Shown here one piece after another: positions 55,267 to 62,514 of a DNA stretch of 64,000 nt (its first letter is position 1; each line of letters opens with the position of its first letter). Source of the stretch: Embleya scabrispora (GTDB lineage Bacteria > Actinomycetota > Actinomycetes > Streptomycetales > Streptomycetaceae); NCBI RefSeq assembly GCF_002024165.1, contig NZ_MWQN01000001.1, positions 6,820,001-6,884,000 of the forward strand. The letters are read 5' to 3'. The notes below the pieces were generated by a model. The model was not told where the DNA came from. It saw only the letters and a program-made list of their open reading frames with translations, and made no database searches. The translations under genes and the position numbers were made by a program.

Positions 55267-55338
55267 GAATTCTCTCCCGGCGTAGTCGAATTTCCGGCAG
55301 CTTTTCCGGCAGCGGTGCCCTGCGGCCGTCGCCCGGTA

Positions 55339-55369
55339 ATTGTTAGCGGCGTCCCGGGCGCCGGGACAA
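55339..55369 (-). promoter_or_regulatory. Candidate promoter for the YcaO biosynthetic operon
   Basis: On the minus strand TTGTCC (55369-55364), an 18-nt spacer and TAACAAT (55345-55339) resemble a housekeeping promoter. It would give a 5' UTR of roughly 65 nt before GTG 55266. Confidence 0.35.
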
Positions 55370-55579
55370 GGTCGTTCCGGCGAAAATCCGCTGTTTCTCC
55401 GGTGTGTTCGTATTGGGCCAGGGGGTGCCCGGGTGAGTTCTATCGGAGGTGCCCGCCTAACGTTGGGGGGTCCCCCGTTTGTCCTGCCGGCAGGCGGTGT
55501 CGGGAGTGCGGGAGGCGGGGTGCAGGGCTTGGGGGAGGGGCGCCGAAATTTTGGGATCCACCCATTAGGAGTTCGGGCA

Positions 55580-55609
55580 TTGACGGCTCCTCCGCGTGCT
55601 CCGCATGCT
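55580..55609 (+). promoter_or_regulatory. Candidate promoter for the precursor genes
   Basis: TTGACG (55580-55585), an 18-nt spacer and CATGCT (55604-55609). The -35 is good, the -10 is weak. It would leave about 115 nt of 5' UTR before the first precursor. Confidence 0.3.
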
Positions 55610-55734
55610 TCCGGTATTGCAGCCGAACCGATCCGGACCCGATCCGAACGTGCCTCGAATCCGAGGTGAATCCGAAGCCGAGCGGGCGGAATTCGCTGCA
55701 GATTTCGAAGTCGGACCCAACGAGGGAGACTCAG

Positions 55735-56115
55735 ATGGAGCCCAGGGACAGGGCCGCGTTCGTCAGGTCCTACACGAAGGTGCTCACCGCCGCCTGGTCG
55801 GACGACGAGTTCGCGAGCCGGCTGGAGACCGACCCGCGCGCCGCGCTTGCCGAACACGGTCTCGAACTGCCCGCCGGCGCCTCGGTGCGCATCATCCGCA
55901 ACGTCGAGGGCGAGCCCGACCTCGACGGTCAGGTCACCCTGTGGGAGGCCGGCACCGTCTCCGGCACCTACGAGCTGCGCGTGCCCAACTCGCCGCAGAT
56001 CGAGCTGCGCGAACTGTCCGAGGCCGACCTCGAATCGGTCGCCGGCGGCACCATCGAAACGCGCGATGACACCACGTACTGCTGCTGCTGTTCCCCGTGC
56101 TGCTGCTGCACCTGA
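55735..56115 (+). CDS. RiPP precursor 1: NHLP leader with YCCCCSPCCCCT core
   Basis: 126 residues. The leader (1-105) is nitrile-hydratase-alpha-like: FVRSYTKVLTAAWSDDEFA, DPRAALAEHGLELPAG and the terminal ELSEADLESVAGG. The core after Gly105 is 21 residues and ends Tyr115, CCCCS (116-120), Pro121, CCCCT (122-126). The nitrile hydratase metal site is absent. GAGGGAGA lies 6 nt before the ATG. Every core residue after Tyr except Pro can be heterocyclised by the divergent YcaO/SagB pair. About 70% leader identity to precursor 2, by eye. Confidence 0.92.
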   Translation: MEPRDRAAFVRSYTKVLTAAWSDDEFASRLETDPRAALAEHGLELPAGASVRIIRNVEGEPDLDGQVTLWEAGTVSGTYELRVPNSPQIELRELSEADLESVAGGTIETRDDTTYCCCCSPCCCCT

Positions 56116-56152
56116 CGGCGCGCCGCGGCACGGCGTAGGGAGAGGACGGCTC

Positions 56153-56512
56153 ATGGAGCCCAGGGAAAGGGCCGCGTTCGTCAGTTTCTACGCCAAGGTG
56201 TTGACCGCGGCGTGGTCGGACGACGAGTACGCGGCCCGGTTGGAATCGGACCCGCGAGCCGCCCTCGCGGAGATGGGCTTCGAACTGCCCGCGGGTGCCA
56301 CGGTGCGCATCACGCGTGAGGCCGGAGGGGAACCCGACCTCGAGGCGCAGGTGCACGCCTGGGCCGAGGGCATCAAGACCGGTCGCTACGAACTGTGGGT
56401 CCTGGACTCGCCGTTGCTGGAGACGCGCGAGCTGTCCGAAGCCGATCTCGACTCGGTGGCGGGCGGCGACGCGTACAGCTGCTCCTGTTCACCGTGCTGC
56501 ACCAGCACCTGA
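56153..56512 (+). CDS. RiPP precursor 2: NHLP leader with YSCSCSPCCTST core
   Basis: 119 residues. The leader (1-105) parallels precursor 1 and also ends ELSEADLDSVAGG. The 14-residue core is DAYSCSCSPCCTST: Tyr108, SCSCS (109-113), Pro114, CCTST (115-119). Four Cys of precursor 1 are replaced by Ser or Thr, all still cyclisable. AGGGAGAGG lies upstream of ATG 56153. The gene starts 37 nt after precursor 1 and is followed by a strong hairpin. Confidence 0.92.
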   Translation: MEPRERAAFVSFYAKVLTAAWSDDEYAARLESDPRAALAEMGFELPAGATVRITREAGGEPDLEAQVHAWAEGIKTGRYELWVLDSPLLETRELSEADLDSVAGGDAYSCSCSPCCTST

Positions 56513-56526
56513 TCACCCCGGCCCGG

Positions 56527-56574
56527 CGGCTCCGGTGCGCGGGAGGCCCCCGTCCTCCCGCGCCACCGGAGCCG
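56527..56574 (+). terminator. Hairpin after the precursor genes (terminator or attenuator)
   Basis: A roughly 20-bp stem with a single-nt bulge (CGGCTCCGGTG-CGCGGGAGG against CCTCCCGCG-C-CACCGGAGCCG) and a loop of about 7 nt. It sits 14 nt past the second precursor stop and before the lipoprotein gene. Partial termination here would keep precursor mRNA in excess of downstream enzyme mRNA. Confidence 0.7.
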
Positions 56575-56655
56575 CGCCACGGGCCGGCCGGGGCGTCTCG
56601 CCACCCCGGAACTCGCCCCGGAATTCGACCGGCCACTGACCCGAGGTGGAGAACC

Positions 56656-57771
56656 ATGCCCGGACCGACCGCGCCGGACGCGCGCGCACCGCACCCCATC
56701 GGGGCACGCGTGACCCACCCGCCCGTCGGCCCCCGCCGCCGGGCGACTTCGGCCGTTCGCCGCCGGGCGGCCACGCTCGCCTGCGCCCTGCTCGTGGCCG
56801 GCGCCGCACTGGCCGGCTGCGGAGAGGGCACCGCCGACCCCAAGCCCGCCGCGCCCCAGGCCGACGCGCCCCCGGTGGGCGTGGAACAGGCCACCCGCCT
56901 GCTCCAGGAGTACTCCGCGGCCAACACGCGGATCAACACCGCCCTGGACCCGACCGGGGTCGACGCGATCGAGATCCCGCCCGCCTCCACCGGCAGCAAG
57001 GCCGGCCTCCAGGTGGCCAAGACCCAGGCGGTCGCGGTGCCGACAACGGGATACGTGCATCCGCGCTTCGTCTTCCCGCGCCAGAGCGGATACCCGAAGT
57101 TCTTCGTGGCGATCACCCAACTGCTGCAATCCGACACGGTCTCCCCGTCGCCCAAATACCTGCTGTTCGTCCAGGAGCGCGACGGCGCGCCGTGGAAGGT
57201 CGCCTACTACCCGTTCGTCACCGACCGTTCGGAGATCCCGGACCTGGACCAGGACGCCGCCGGCGGCGCCCCGGCCGTTACCGACGGCGCCGGACTGCTC
57301 GCCGACCCCGCCGCCCTCGGCCGCGCCTACCAGGACTACGCCCAGGGCAAACGCGACCCCAAGGTGCCGCTGTCGCCCACCAAGACGCTCACCGGACAAC
57401 TCACCGGCGGGTGGACCGCCGGCGTCCAGGCGCTGCGCGCCAAGGGCGGCATCCTGGAGCGCACCCTCGCGCCCGACGCACCGCAATACCCGACGTACCT
57501 GCTGCGCACCCGCGACGGCGGCGTGCTCGCCTTCACCGCCGTCCAGGTCCGCGACACGATGACCTCCTCGGGCGGCAAGGACGGGGTACCGCTGGACGCG
57601 GGCAGCCGGGAGGCCGCGCTCGCCGGCAGCCCCGAGGGGGCCCGGGCGGCGCAGTACGTGATCACCCGCCTGATCGTCTCGCTCAGCCACATCCCACCCG
57701 CCTCGGCGCCGGGCACCGGCGTGCAGCTGATCGCCTACGGCGACTACGCCCTGTCGGTCGCGGCCGGCTGA
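56656..57771 (+). CDS. Lipoprotein of unknown function in the RiPP cluster
   Basis: 371 residues. Long N-region with RRRATSAVRRR, hydrophobic stretch TLACALLVAGAALAG and lipobox LAGC (Cys55). The twin-Arg-rich start leaves Sec or Tat export open. The mature domain contains paired segments (PKYLLFVQERDGAPWKVAYYPFV and PTYLLRTRDGGVLAFTAVQVRDTM) suggesting a duplicated alpha/beta fold. GAGGTGGAG precedes ATG 56656. Position between precursors and the radical SAM gene suggests immunity, product trapping or extracellular processing; no family is recognised. Confidence 0.8.
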   Translation: MPGPTAPDARAPHPIGARVTHPPVGPRRRATSAVRRRAATLACALLVAGAALAGCGEGTADPKPAAPQADAPPVGVEQATRLLQEYSAANTRINTALDPTGVDAIEIPPASTGSKAGLQVAKTQAVAVPTTGYVHPRFVFPRQSGYPKFFVAITQLLQSDTVSPSPKYLLFVQERDGAPWKVAYYPFVTDRSEIPDLDQDAAGGAPAVTDGAGLLADPAALGRAYQDYAQGKRDPKVPLSPTKTLTGQLTGGWTAGVQALRAKGGILERTLAPDAPQYPTYLLRTRDGGVLAFTAVQVRDTMTSSGGKDGVPLDAGSREAALAGSPEGARAAQYVITRLIVSLSHIPPASAPGTGVQLIAYGDYALSVAAG

Positions 57772-57802
57772 GCCCCGGCCCGGACCCGCAACCCCCGCCC
57801 CG

Positions 57803-57866
57803 CACGCCGCGGAGCACCCCGGCCGCCACGCCGCGGAGCACGCCCGTCCACCACGCCGCAGAGAGG
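57803..57866. repeat. Three imperfect ~24-nt tandem repeats before the radical SAM gene
   Basis: CACGCCGCGGAGCAC recurs exactly at 57803 and 57827 and in a diverged form (CACGCCGCAGAGAGG) at 57852, a period of 24-25 nt. The last copy merges into the ribosome binding site (AGAGAGGA) of the radical SAM gene, so the ribosome site may have arisen from the repeat. Confidence 0.75.
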
Positions 57867-57873
57867 ACCCCGG

Positions 57874-59943
57874 ATGCCGTCGCTCGCCGCACCGGCCCGC
57901 CGCCGTGAGGTCCACCTCGTCGAGCTGACCGTGATGCCGGGGGTGCGCTACAGCGCCGTGCTCGGCCAACTGCACGCGGCGGCGCGGGCGGTCCCGGAGC
58001 TGGCCGCCGCGCTGACCTTCCACAAGCACGTACACCTCCAGCGCGGCGCCGGCGATCGGGACCGCGTCGCGCACGCGGTCCTGGACCGGCTCGACGACCC
58101 GCTCGTGGTCGCCTTCACCGTCTACTTCTGGAACCGGGCGCGCACCCTGGAACTGGCCCGCCGGGTCAAGGAGCGCTGGCCGCGCTGCCGGGTCGTGGTC
58201 GGCGGCAACGACGTCACCCACCAGCAGCGCGCGCTGTTCGCCGAGGCGCCGTGGGTGGACGCACTGGTGCACGGTGAGGGCGAGTTGCGCTTCCGAGACC
58301 TCCTGCGCCACTTCGTCGCACACCCCGACGCCCCGCTCACCGACCCCGCCCTGCGGGCCGCGCTGGCCGAGGTGCCCGGGATCAGCCTGCGCGGCCCCGA
58401 CGGCGCGCCGATCGACACCGCCGACGCGCCGCGCGTGAGCGACCTGGACGCGCTGCCGTCCCCGCTCCTCGACCCCGAGGTGTGGTCGAATGAGGACCTG
58501 GCCGCCTCGCGGATGATCGTCTACGAGACCAACCGCGGCTGCCCGTACTCCTGCGCGTTCTGCTACTGGGGCGGCGCCACCAACTCCAAGGTGCGCCAGT
58601 ACTCCCTGGACCGCATCCGGGCCGAACTGGAACGGATCGTCACACACGCCGGCAACGGCACCCAACTGTTCATCGCCGACGCCAACTTCGGCATCCTGCC
58701 GCGCGACACCGAAATCGCCCGGCTCCTGGTCGAGTTGTGCGCGAGCCGGCGCAAACGCCTGCTGGTGATGACCAACTGGGCCAAGAACACCAACGGCCGC
58801 GTGGTCGAGATCGCCTCGATCCTGCACCGGGCCGGTCTGACCGGCGCGATCACGCTGTCGGCGCAGTCCTTCGACGCCGAGGTGTTGCAACTCGCCAACC
58901 GCACCAACATCCGGGTGGACAACTACCGCCGCATGCAACGGCAGTTCCGCGACCGCGGGATCCCCACCTACACCGATCTGATCTGGGGCATGCCCGGCGA
59001 ATCGCTGGCCACTCACCTGGACGGCGTCGAGGAGGCGGTCGCCTCCGGCGGGTCACCGGTGGTGTATCCGCTCCTGTTGCTGAACAACACCGACTACACC
59101 CACGCGCGCTTTCGCGACGAACACGCGCTGACCACCCGCCGCATGCCGTGCGATCCGGGCAACACCGACCTGATCGCCGACGTGGTCACCGGCCACTCGC
59201 GGATGGACTTCGCCGACTGGCTGCGCGGCATGGAACTGCGCATCCCGCTCACGCTGTTCCACAAGTGCCTGCTCCGCTGCACACTGCGGGTGCTGGCCCG
59301 GGCCGCCGGCGCCCGGACCGTCGACCTGGTCGCCACGCTCGGCGAACACCTGCGCGCGGGCGGCCCGGACCCGATCGCCGCGTTCTGGTACGTCGACTAC
59401 ACCCGCACGTGGCGCGAGCCGGACCGATTCCCGCGCGAGGCGCTGTACGCCGAACTGGGCACCGAGCCGATCCACGAGGAGGTGCACTACCAGGTGATCC
59501 TGCACCGGATGGTGCGCACCCCCGAACGCGCCCGCCGGCACGCGCACGCCGCCGTCGACGTGCTGTACGAACACCTGGGCGCCGCCGCGCTGCCCGACCG
59601 GGCCGACCTGGACGCGGTGATCGAACTCGACCTCGCCGCCGCCTCGGTCTTCCGGGCCGGCATCCACCAGGTGGCCGAGACACACGAGTTCGCGGTGCCC
59701 GCCGCGCTGTGGGCGATCCTGCGCGAATACGGCGACGTGCCCGAGGCGGCCGGCGAGGACAGCGCCGGCGACCTCGCGGCGGCCGTGGTCCGCGGCACCG
59801 TCACCGTCCCGGCGTTTCGCACCCACTACCCGTTCAGCCCCTACGCCCTGTCGGTCTGGCACGGCAGCGGCCGCCCGATCCACGACTGCGCGACCACCGC
59901 CGTCACCACCCCCGCCGAGGCCGTCGAGCCCGCGCGCCACTGA
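57874..59943 (+). CDS. B12-binding radical SAM protein of the RiPP cluster
   Basis: 689 residues. Residues ~10-190 form a cobalamin-binding-like Rossmann domain (DPLVVAFTVYFWNRARTLELARRVKERWP, VVVGGNDVTHQ, VDALVHGEGELRFRDLL), but the DxHxxG cobalamin-base motif is not seen. The radical SAM cluster is C223, C227, C230 (GCPYSCAFCYWGG), with a TIM barrel to ~430 and a helical C-terminal region. Such proteins methylate unactivated carbons or act on peptide backbones. In this cluster it is expected to C-methylate the core or the azole precursors. Confidence 0.88.
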   Translation: MPSLAAPARRREVHLVELTVMPGVRYSAVLGQLHAAARAVPELAAALTFHKHVHLQRGAGDRDRVAHAVLDRLDDPLVVAFTVYFWNRARTLELARRVKERWPRCRVVVGGNDVTHQQRALFAEAPWVDALVHGEGELRFRDLLRHFVAHPDAPLTDPALRAALAEVPGISLRGPDGAPIDTADAPRVSDLDALPSPLLDPEVWSNEDLAASRMIVYETNRGCPYSCAFCYWGGATNSKVRQYSLDRIRAELERIVTHAGNGTQLFIADANFGILPRDTEIARLLVELCASRRKRLLVMTNWAKNTNGRVVEIASILHRAGLTGAITLSAQSFDAEVLQLANRTNIRVDNYRRMQRQFRDRGIPTYTDLIWGMPGESLATHLDGVEEAVASGGSPVVYPLLLLNNTDYTHARFRDEHALTTRRMPCDPGNTDLIADVVTGHSRMDFADWLRGMELRIPLTLFHKCLLRCTLRVLARAAGARTVDLVATLGEHLRAGGPDPIAAFWYVDYTRTWREPDRFPREALYAELGTEPIHEEVHYQVILHRMVRTPERARRHAHAAVDVLYEHLGAAALPDRADLDAVIELDLAAASVFRAGIHQVAETHEFAVPAALWAILREYGDVPEAAGEDSAGDLAAAVVRGTVTVPAFRTHYPFSPYALSVWHGSGRPIHDCATTAVTTPAEAVEPARH

Positions 59944-59952
59944 GGGATCGCC

Positions 59953-60102
59953 ATGACTCGCAACGTCCGCGCCGCCGTCCCGATGATCTACGCCGTCGCC
60001 ATCGTGGTCGGCTTCCTGATCGACACCCGGGTCGGGATCGCCGTCTGCATCGTCGGCGGCATGCTCGTCGGCCTCGCCTACACCATGCTGCGCCGTTCCT
60101 GA
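59953..60102 (+). CDS. 49-residue membrane peptide at the end of the RiPP operon
   Basis: MTRNVRAAVP start, then two predicted hydrophobic segments (MIYAVAIVVGFLI and VGIAVCIVGGMLVGLAYTML) ending LRRS. GAGGGA sits 6 nt upstream of the ATG, which lies 9 nt after the radical SAM stop, so it is probably co-translated. Size and topology would suit a small immunity or transporter-accessory protein; the function is inferred only from position. Confidence 0.7.
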   Translation: MTRNVRAAVPMIYAVAIVVGFLIDTRVGIAVCIVGGMLVGLAYTMLRRS

Positions 60103-60208
60103 ACCCTGACCGGCCCCCGACCCGGGGTCCGTGGCACGCGACCACCGGAATGCCGTCGCGCGCACCACCGCGTCCCCTATCCTCGTCCCGGACACGGGGG
60201 TGGGCACG

Positions 60209-60940
60209 GTGACAGTGGACGAGACGAAGCGGCCCGCGGTGCTGCTGGCCGACGACGACGTCGCCATCACCGCACAACTGGGGCCGCTGTTGGAACGCTC
60301 CGGATTCGACGTCCGGATCGTGCACGACGGTGCGGCGGCGCTCACCGCCGCCGGCACCGCGCCGACCCCGGACGTGATCGTCCTGGACGTGCTGATGCCG
60401 CTCCTCGACGGGCGCGAGGTGCTGCGCCGCATCCGGCGCTCCGGCGCGTGGATCCCGGTCATCCTGCTGACCCAGGTCGGCGAGTCCACCGAGCGTGCCA
60501 TGGCCCTGGAGGAGGGGGCCGACGACTACCTCAACAAACCGTTCGACCCGTACGAACTGGTGGCCCGCATGCGGGCGTTGTTGCGCCGCTCCGGACGCGG
60601 ACTGCCGCCCCTCGCCGGCGCGCGTACGCTCCGGGCCGGTGATCTGCGGGTGGACCGGACCGCCCGCCGGGCCTGGCTGGGCGAGCGGGAGTTGACGCTC
60701 ACCCCCAAGGCCGGCGCACTGCTGGACTACCTGGTCACCCACCCCGACGAACTGCTCTCCCGCGAACGGCTGATGGAGGTGCTGTGGGGGTGGGAGTCGG
60801 CCAGCACGACGCGGGCGGTGGACAATCGGGTGGCGGAACTGCGCCGGGTGCTCGGCGACGACACCGCGGCGCCGCGCTGGATCGAGACGGTCACCGGCGA
60901 GGGATACCGCTTCGTCGCGCGCGTCGAGGCGGCCGAGTGA
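60209..60940 (+). CDS. OmpR/PhoB-type response regulator
   Basis: 243 residues from GTG 60209; GTG 60215 is also in frame. Receiver domain has the acidic pocket ADDD (near residue 15), phospho-acceptor D60 in VIVLDVLMP, and K110 in NKPF. The winged-helix DNA-binding domain (from ~145) includes LTPKAGALLDYLVTHPDELLSRERLMEVLWGW and YRFVARV. Overlaps the histidine kinase gene (GTGA). It borders the RiPP operon and could respond to envelope stress caused by the product. Confidence 0.9.
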   Translation: MTVDETKRPAVLLADDDVAITAQLGPLLERSGFDVRIVHDGAAALTAAGTAPTPDVIVLDVLMPLLDGREVLRRIRRSGAWIPVILLTQVGESTERAMALEEGADDYLNKPFDPYELVARMRALLRRSGRGLPPLAGARTLRAGDLRVDRTARRAWLGERELTLTPKAGALLDYLVTHPDELLSRERLMEVLWGWESASTTRAVDNRVAELRRVLGDDTAAPRWIETVTGEGYRFVARVEAAE

Positions 60941-61833
60941 ACCGCCGCCGACGCATCGTCCTGCTCGGCGCGGCGGTGGCGGCCTACCCGGCCGCCGTGA
61001 CGGCCGCCGCCGTCTTCGCCGACGACCTGCGCGTCTACGTACGCTTCGCCCCCGCCCTGGGCGTGGCCGTGCTCGGCCTGCTCGCCGCCGGCACCGTCGT
61101 GCTGGTGATCGGGGCACGCCGACGGGTTGCCGAGGCCGCGGAGAGCGCCCGCGCCGCCGCGGCGGCCGAACACCACCGCTTCCTGCGCCGGCTGGACCAC
61201 GAGCTGAAGAACCCGCTCACCGCGATGCGCCTGGGCCTGGCGAATCTCGCCGCCGACGGGGACACCGGCCCCGACGGTCCGCTCGCCGGCGTGGGGGAGC
61301 AGGTCGCCCGGCTCGCCCGGATCACCGGCGACCTGCGCAAGCTCGCCGACATCGAATCCCGCCCGCTGGAACGGGTGGCGGTGGACGTGGCCGTACTCCT
61401 CGACGCCGCCGGCGAGACCGGCCGCGACCTGCCCGGCGGGGCCGACCGGCGGATCACCGTCTCGGTCCCGCGTGTGCCGTGGCCGCTGCCCACCCTGGCC
61501 GGCGACCCCGACCTGCTCGAACTGGCGTTGGAGAACCTGGTCGGCAACGCGGTCAAGTACAGCGACCCGGGCTGTGCGATCGAACTGCGCGCGTTCGAGG
61601 AGGACGGCTACGTGGTGGTCGAGGTCGCGGACACCGGACGCGGTATCCGTGCCGACGAACTCCCGTCCGTATGGGAGGAGTTGGTTCGAGGCAGCGACGC
61701 GCGCGGCACTGCGGGCAGCGGCCTGGGGCTGGCCCTGGTGCAGGCCGTCGTGCTGCGCCACGGCGGTCGTACCGAACTGCGCAGCCTGCCCGAGTCGGGC
61801 ACCGTGGTGCGCCTTCGGCTGCCCACGTCGTGA
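60937..61833 (+). CDS. Sensor histidine kinase
   Basis: 298 residues. Two membrane helices (7-27 and 38-60) are separated by only ~10 residues, so there is almost no extracellular sensor; this resembles intramembrane-sensing kinases of peptide-antibiotic stress. H-box FLRRLDHELKNPLTAMR with H88, N-box LENLVGNAVKYSD, G1 VADTGRGI, G2 GSGLGLALV. No HAMP domain is evident. Coupled to the response regulator by a GTGA overlap. Confidence 0.9.
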   Translation: MNRRRRIVLLGAAVAAYPAAVTAAAVFADDLRVYVRFAPALGVAVLGLLAAGTVVLVIGARRRVAEAAESARAAAAAEHHRFLRRLDHELKNPLTAMRLGLANLAADGDTGPDGPLAGVGEQVARLARITGDLRKLADIESRPLERVAVDVAVLLDAAGETGRDLPGGADRRITVSVPRVPWPLPTLAGDPDLLELALENLVGNAVKYSDPGCAIELRAFEEDGYVVVEVADTGRGIRADELPSVWEELVRGSDARGTAGSGLGLALVQAVVLRHGGRTELRSLPESGTVVRLRLPTS

Positions 61834-61974
61834 GGGTGTGCCGGAACCGGGTACCCGTGTCGCAGATCCGGTAGATGGTTGCCACACCGTAGCGACGAAC
61901 GTTCCCTAACGTAGTGGGCACAGGCCGAACCGGCCCTTCGGAACCGGCCTTTCCACATGGGGGAGAGAACAGAG

Positions 61975-62514
61975 ATGCGTATTCGTACCGTGCTGCCCGC
62001 GATCGTGCTGACCGCCGGCGTCGTCGTCGGCGCCACCGCCTGCGAGGCGGGCGTGGAGAAGAAGGACAAGACCGCGCCCGCCACCACCGCGCAGGGCACC
62101 GGGACGCCGGCGCCGTCCTCGGCGAGCGAGCGGCCGAGCACTTCGACCACGGCGAGCACGCCGGTGGCGCCCAAGCCCGGCAAGACCGGCAAGGCCGACA
62201 CCTCCACGCCGGCCGCGCCGATCACGCCCAAGGGGAACGACACGATCGTGATCTCCGGCAGCGGCGAGAAGCCGACCACCGATTGCACGGGCCGTGACGT
62301 GCGGATCGAGGGCACCACGATCGCACTCACGCTCACCGGCTTCTGCAAGAGCCTGACCGTGGTGGGCGGCGAGGGCGACAGCATCGAGGTGGCCTGGTTC
62401 GACAAGATCACCGTCTCCGGCACGAACCACCTGGTGATGTACGGCGTGAAGTCGGACGGCACCGTGCCGCAGATCAACGACAACGGGCTGAGCAACCGGA
62501 TCACCAGCAGGTGA
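61975..62514 (+). CDS. DUF3060-domain secreted protein
   Basis: 179 residues. N-terminal signal sequence with a weak lipobox ending at Cys23 (GVVVGATAC). A Thr/Ser/Pro/Lys-rich linker (30-85) is followed by a DUF3060-like beta domain (NDTIVISGSGEKPTTDCTGRDVRIEGTTIALTLTGFCKSLTVVGG, SIEVAWFDKITVSGTNHLVMYG). GGGAGAG precedes ATG 61975. Function of the domain is unknown; common in actinobacterial surface proteins. Confidence 0.87.
   Translation: MRIRTVLPAIVLTAGVVVGATACEAGVEKKDKTAPATTAQGTGTPAPSSASERPSTSTTASTPVAPKPGKTGKADTSTPAAPITPKGNDTIVISGSGEKPTTDCTGRDVRIEGTTIALTLTGFCKSLTVVGGEGDSIEVAWFDKITVSGTNHLVMYGVKSDGTVPQINDNGLSNRITSR

Larger units (their letters stand above)
55267..55734. other. Divergent regulatory region of the RiPP cluster
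   Basis: 468 nt with no gene, separating the biosynthetic operon from the precursor genes. GC is lower than in flanking coding sequence. It contains the perfect palindrome CCTGCCGGCAGG (55483-55494) and a GGGGG/CCCCC hairpin just before it, both possible operators, plus the two promoter candidates listed separately. Confidence 0.6.

Noticed and set aside
55735..56512. Nitrile hydratase alpha-subunit fragments
   Set aside because: The metal-binding CxxCSC motif and catalytic region are missing; Gly-Gly end, Cys-rich tail and surrounding NHLM/YcaO genes identify RiPP precursors.
55735..56512. Lanthipeptide or metallothionein-like Cys-rich proteins
   Set aside because: No lanthionine synthetase gene is nearby, and Cys are replaced by Ser/Thr between copies, which would abolish thioether or metal-thiolate chemistry.
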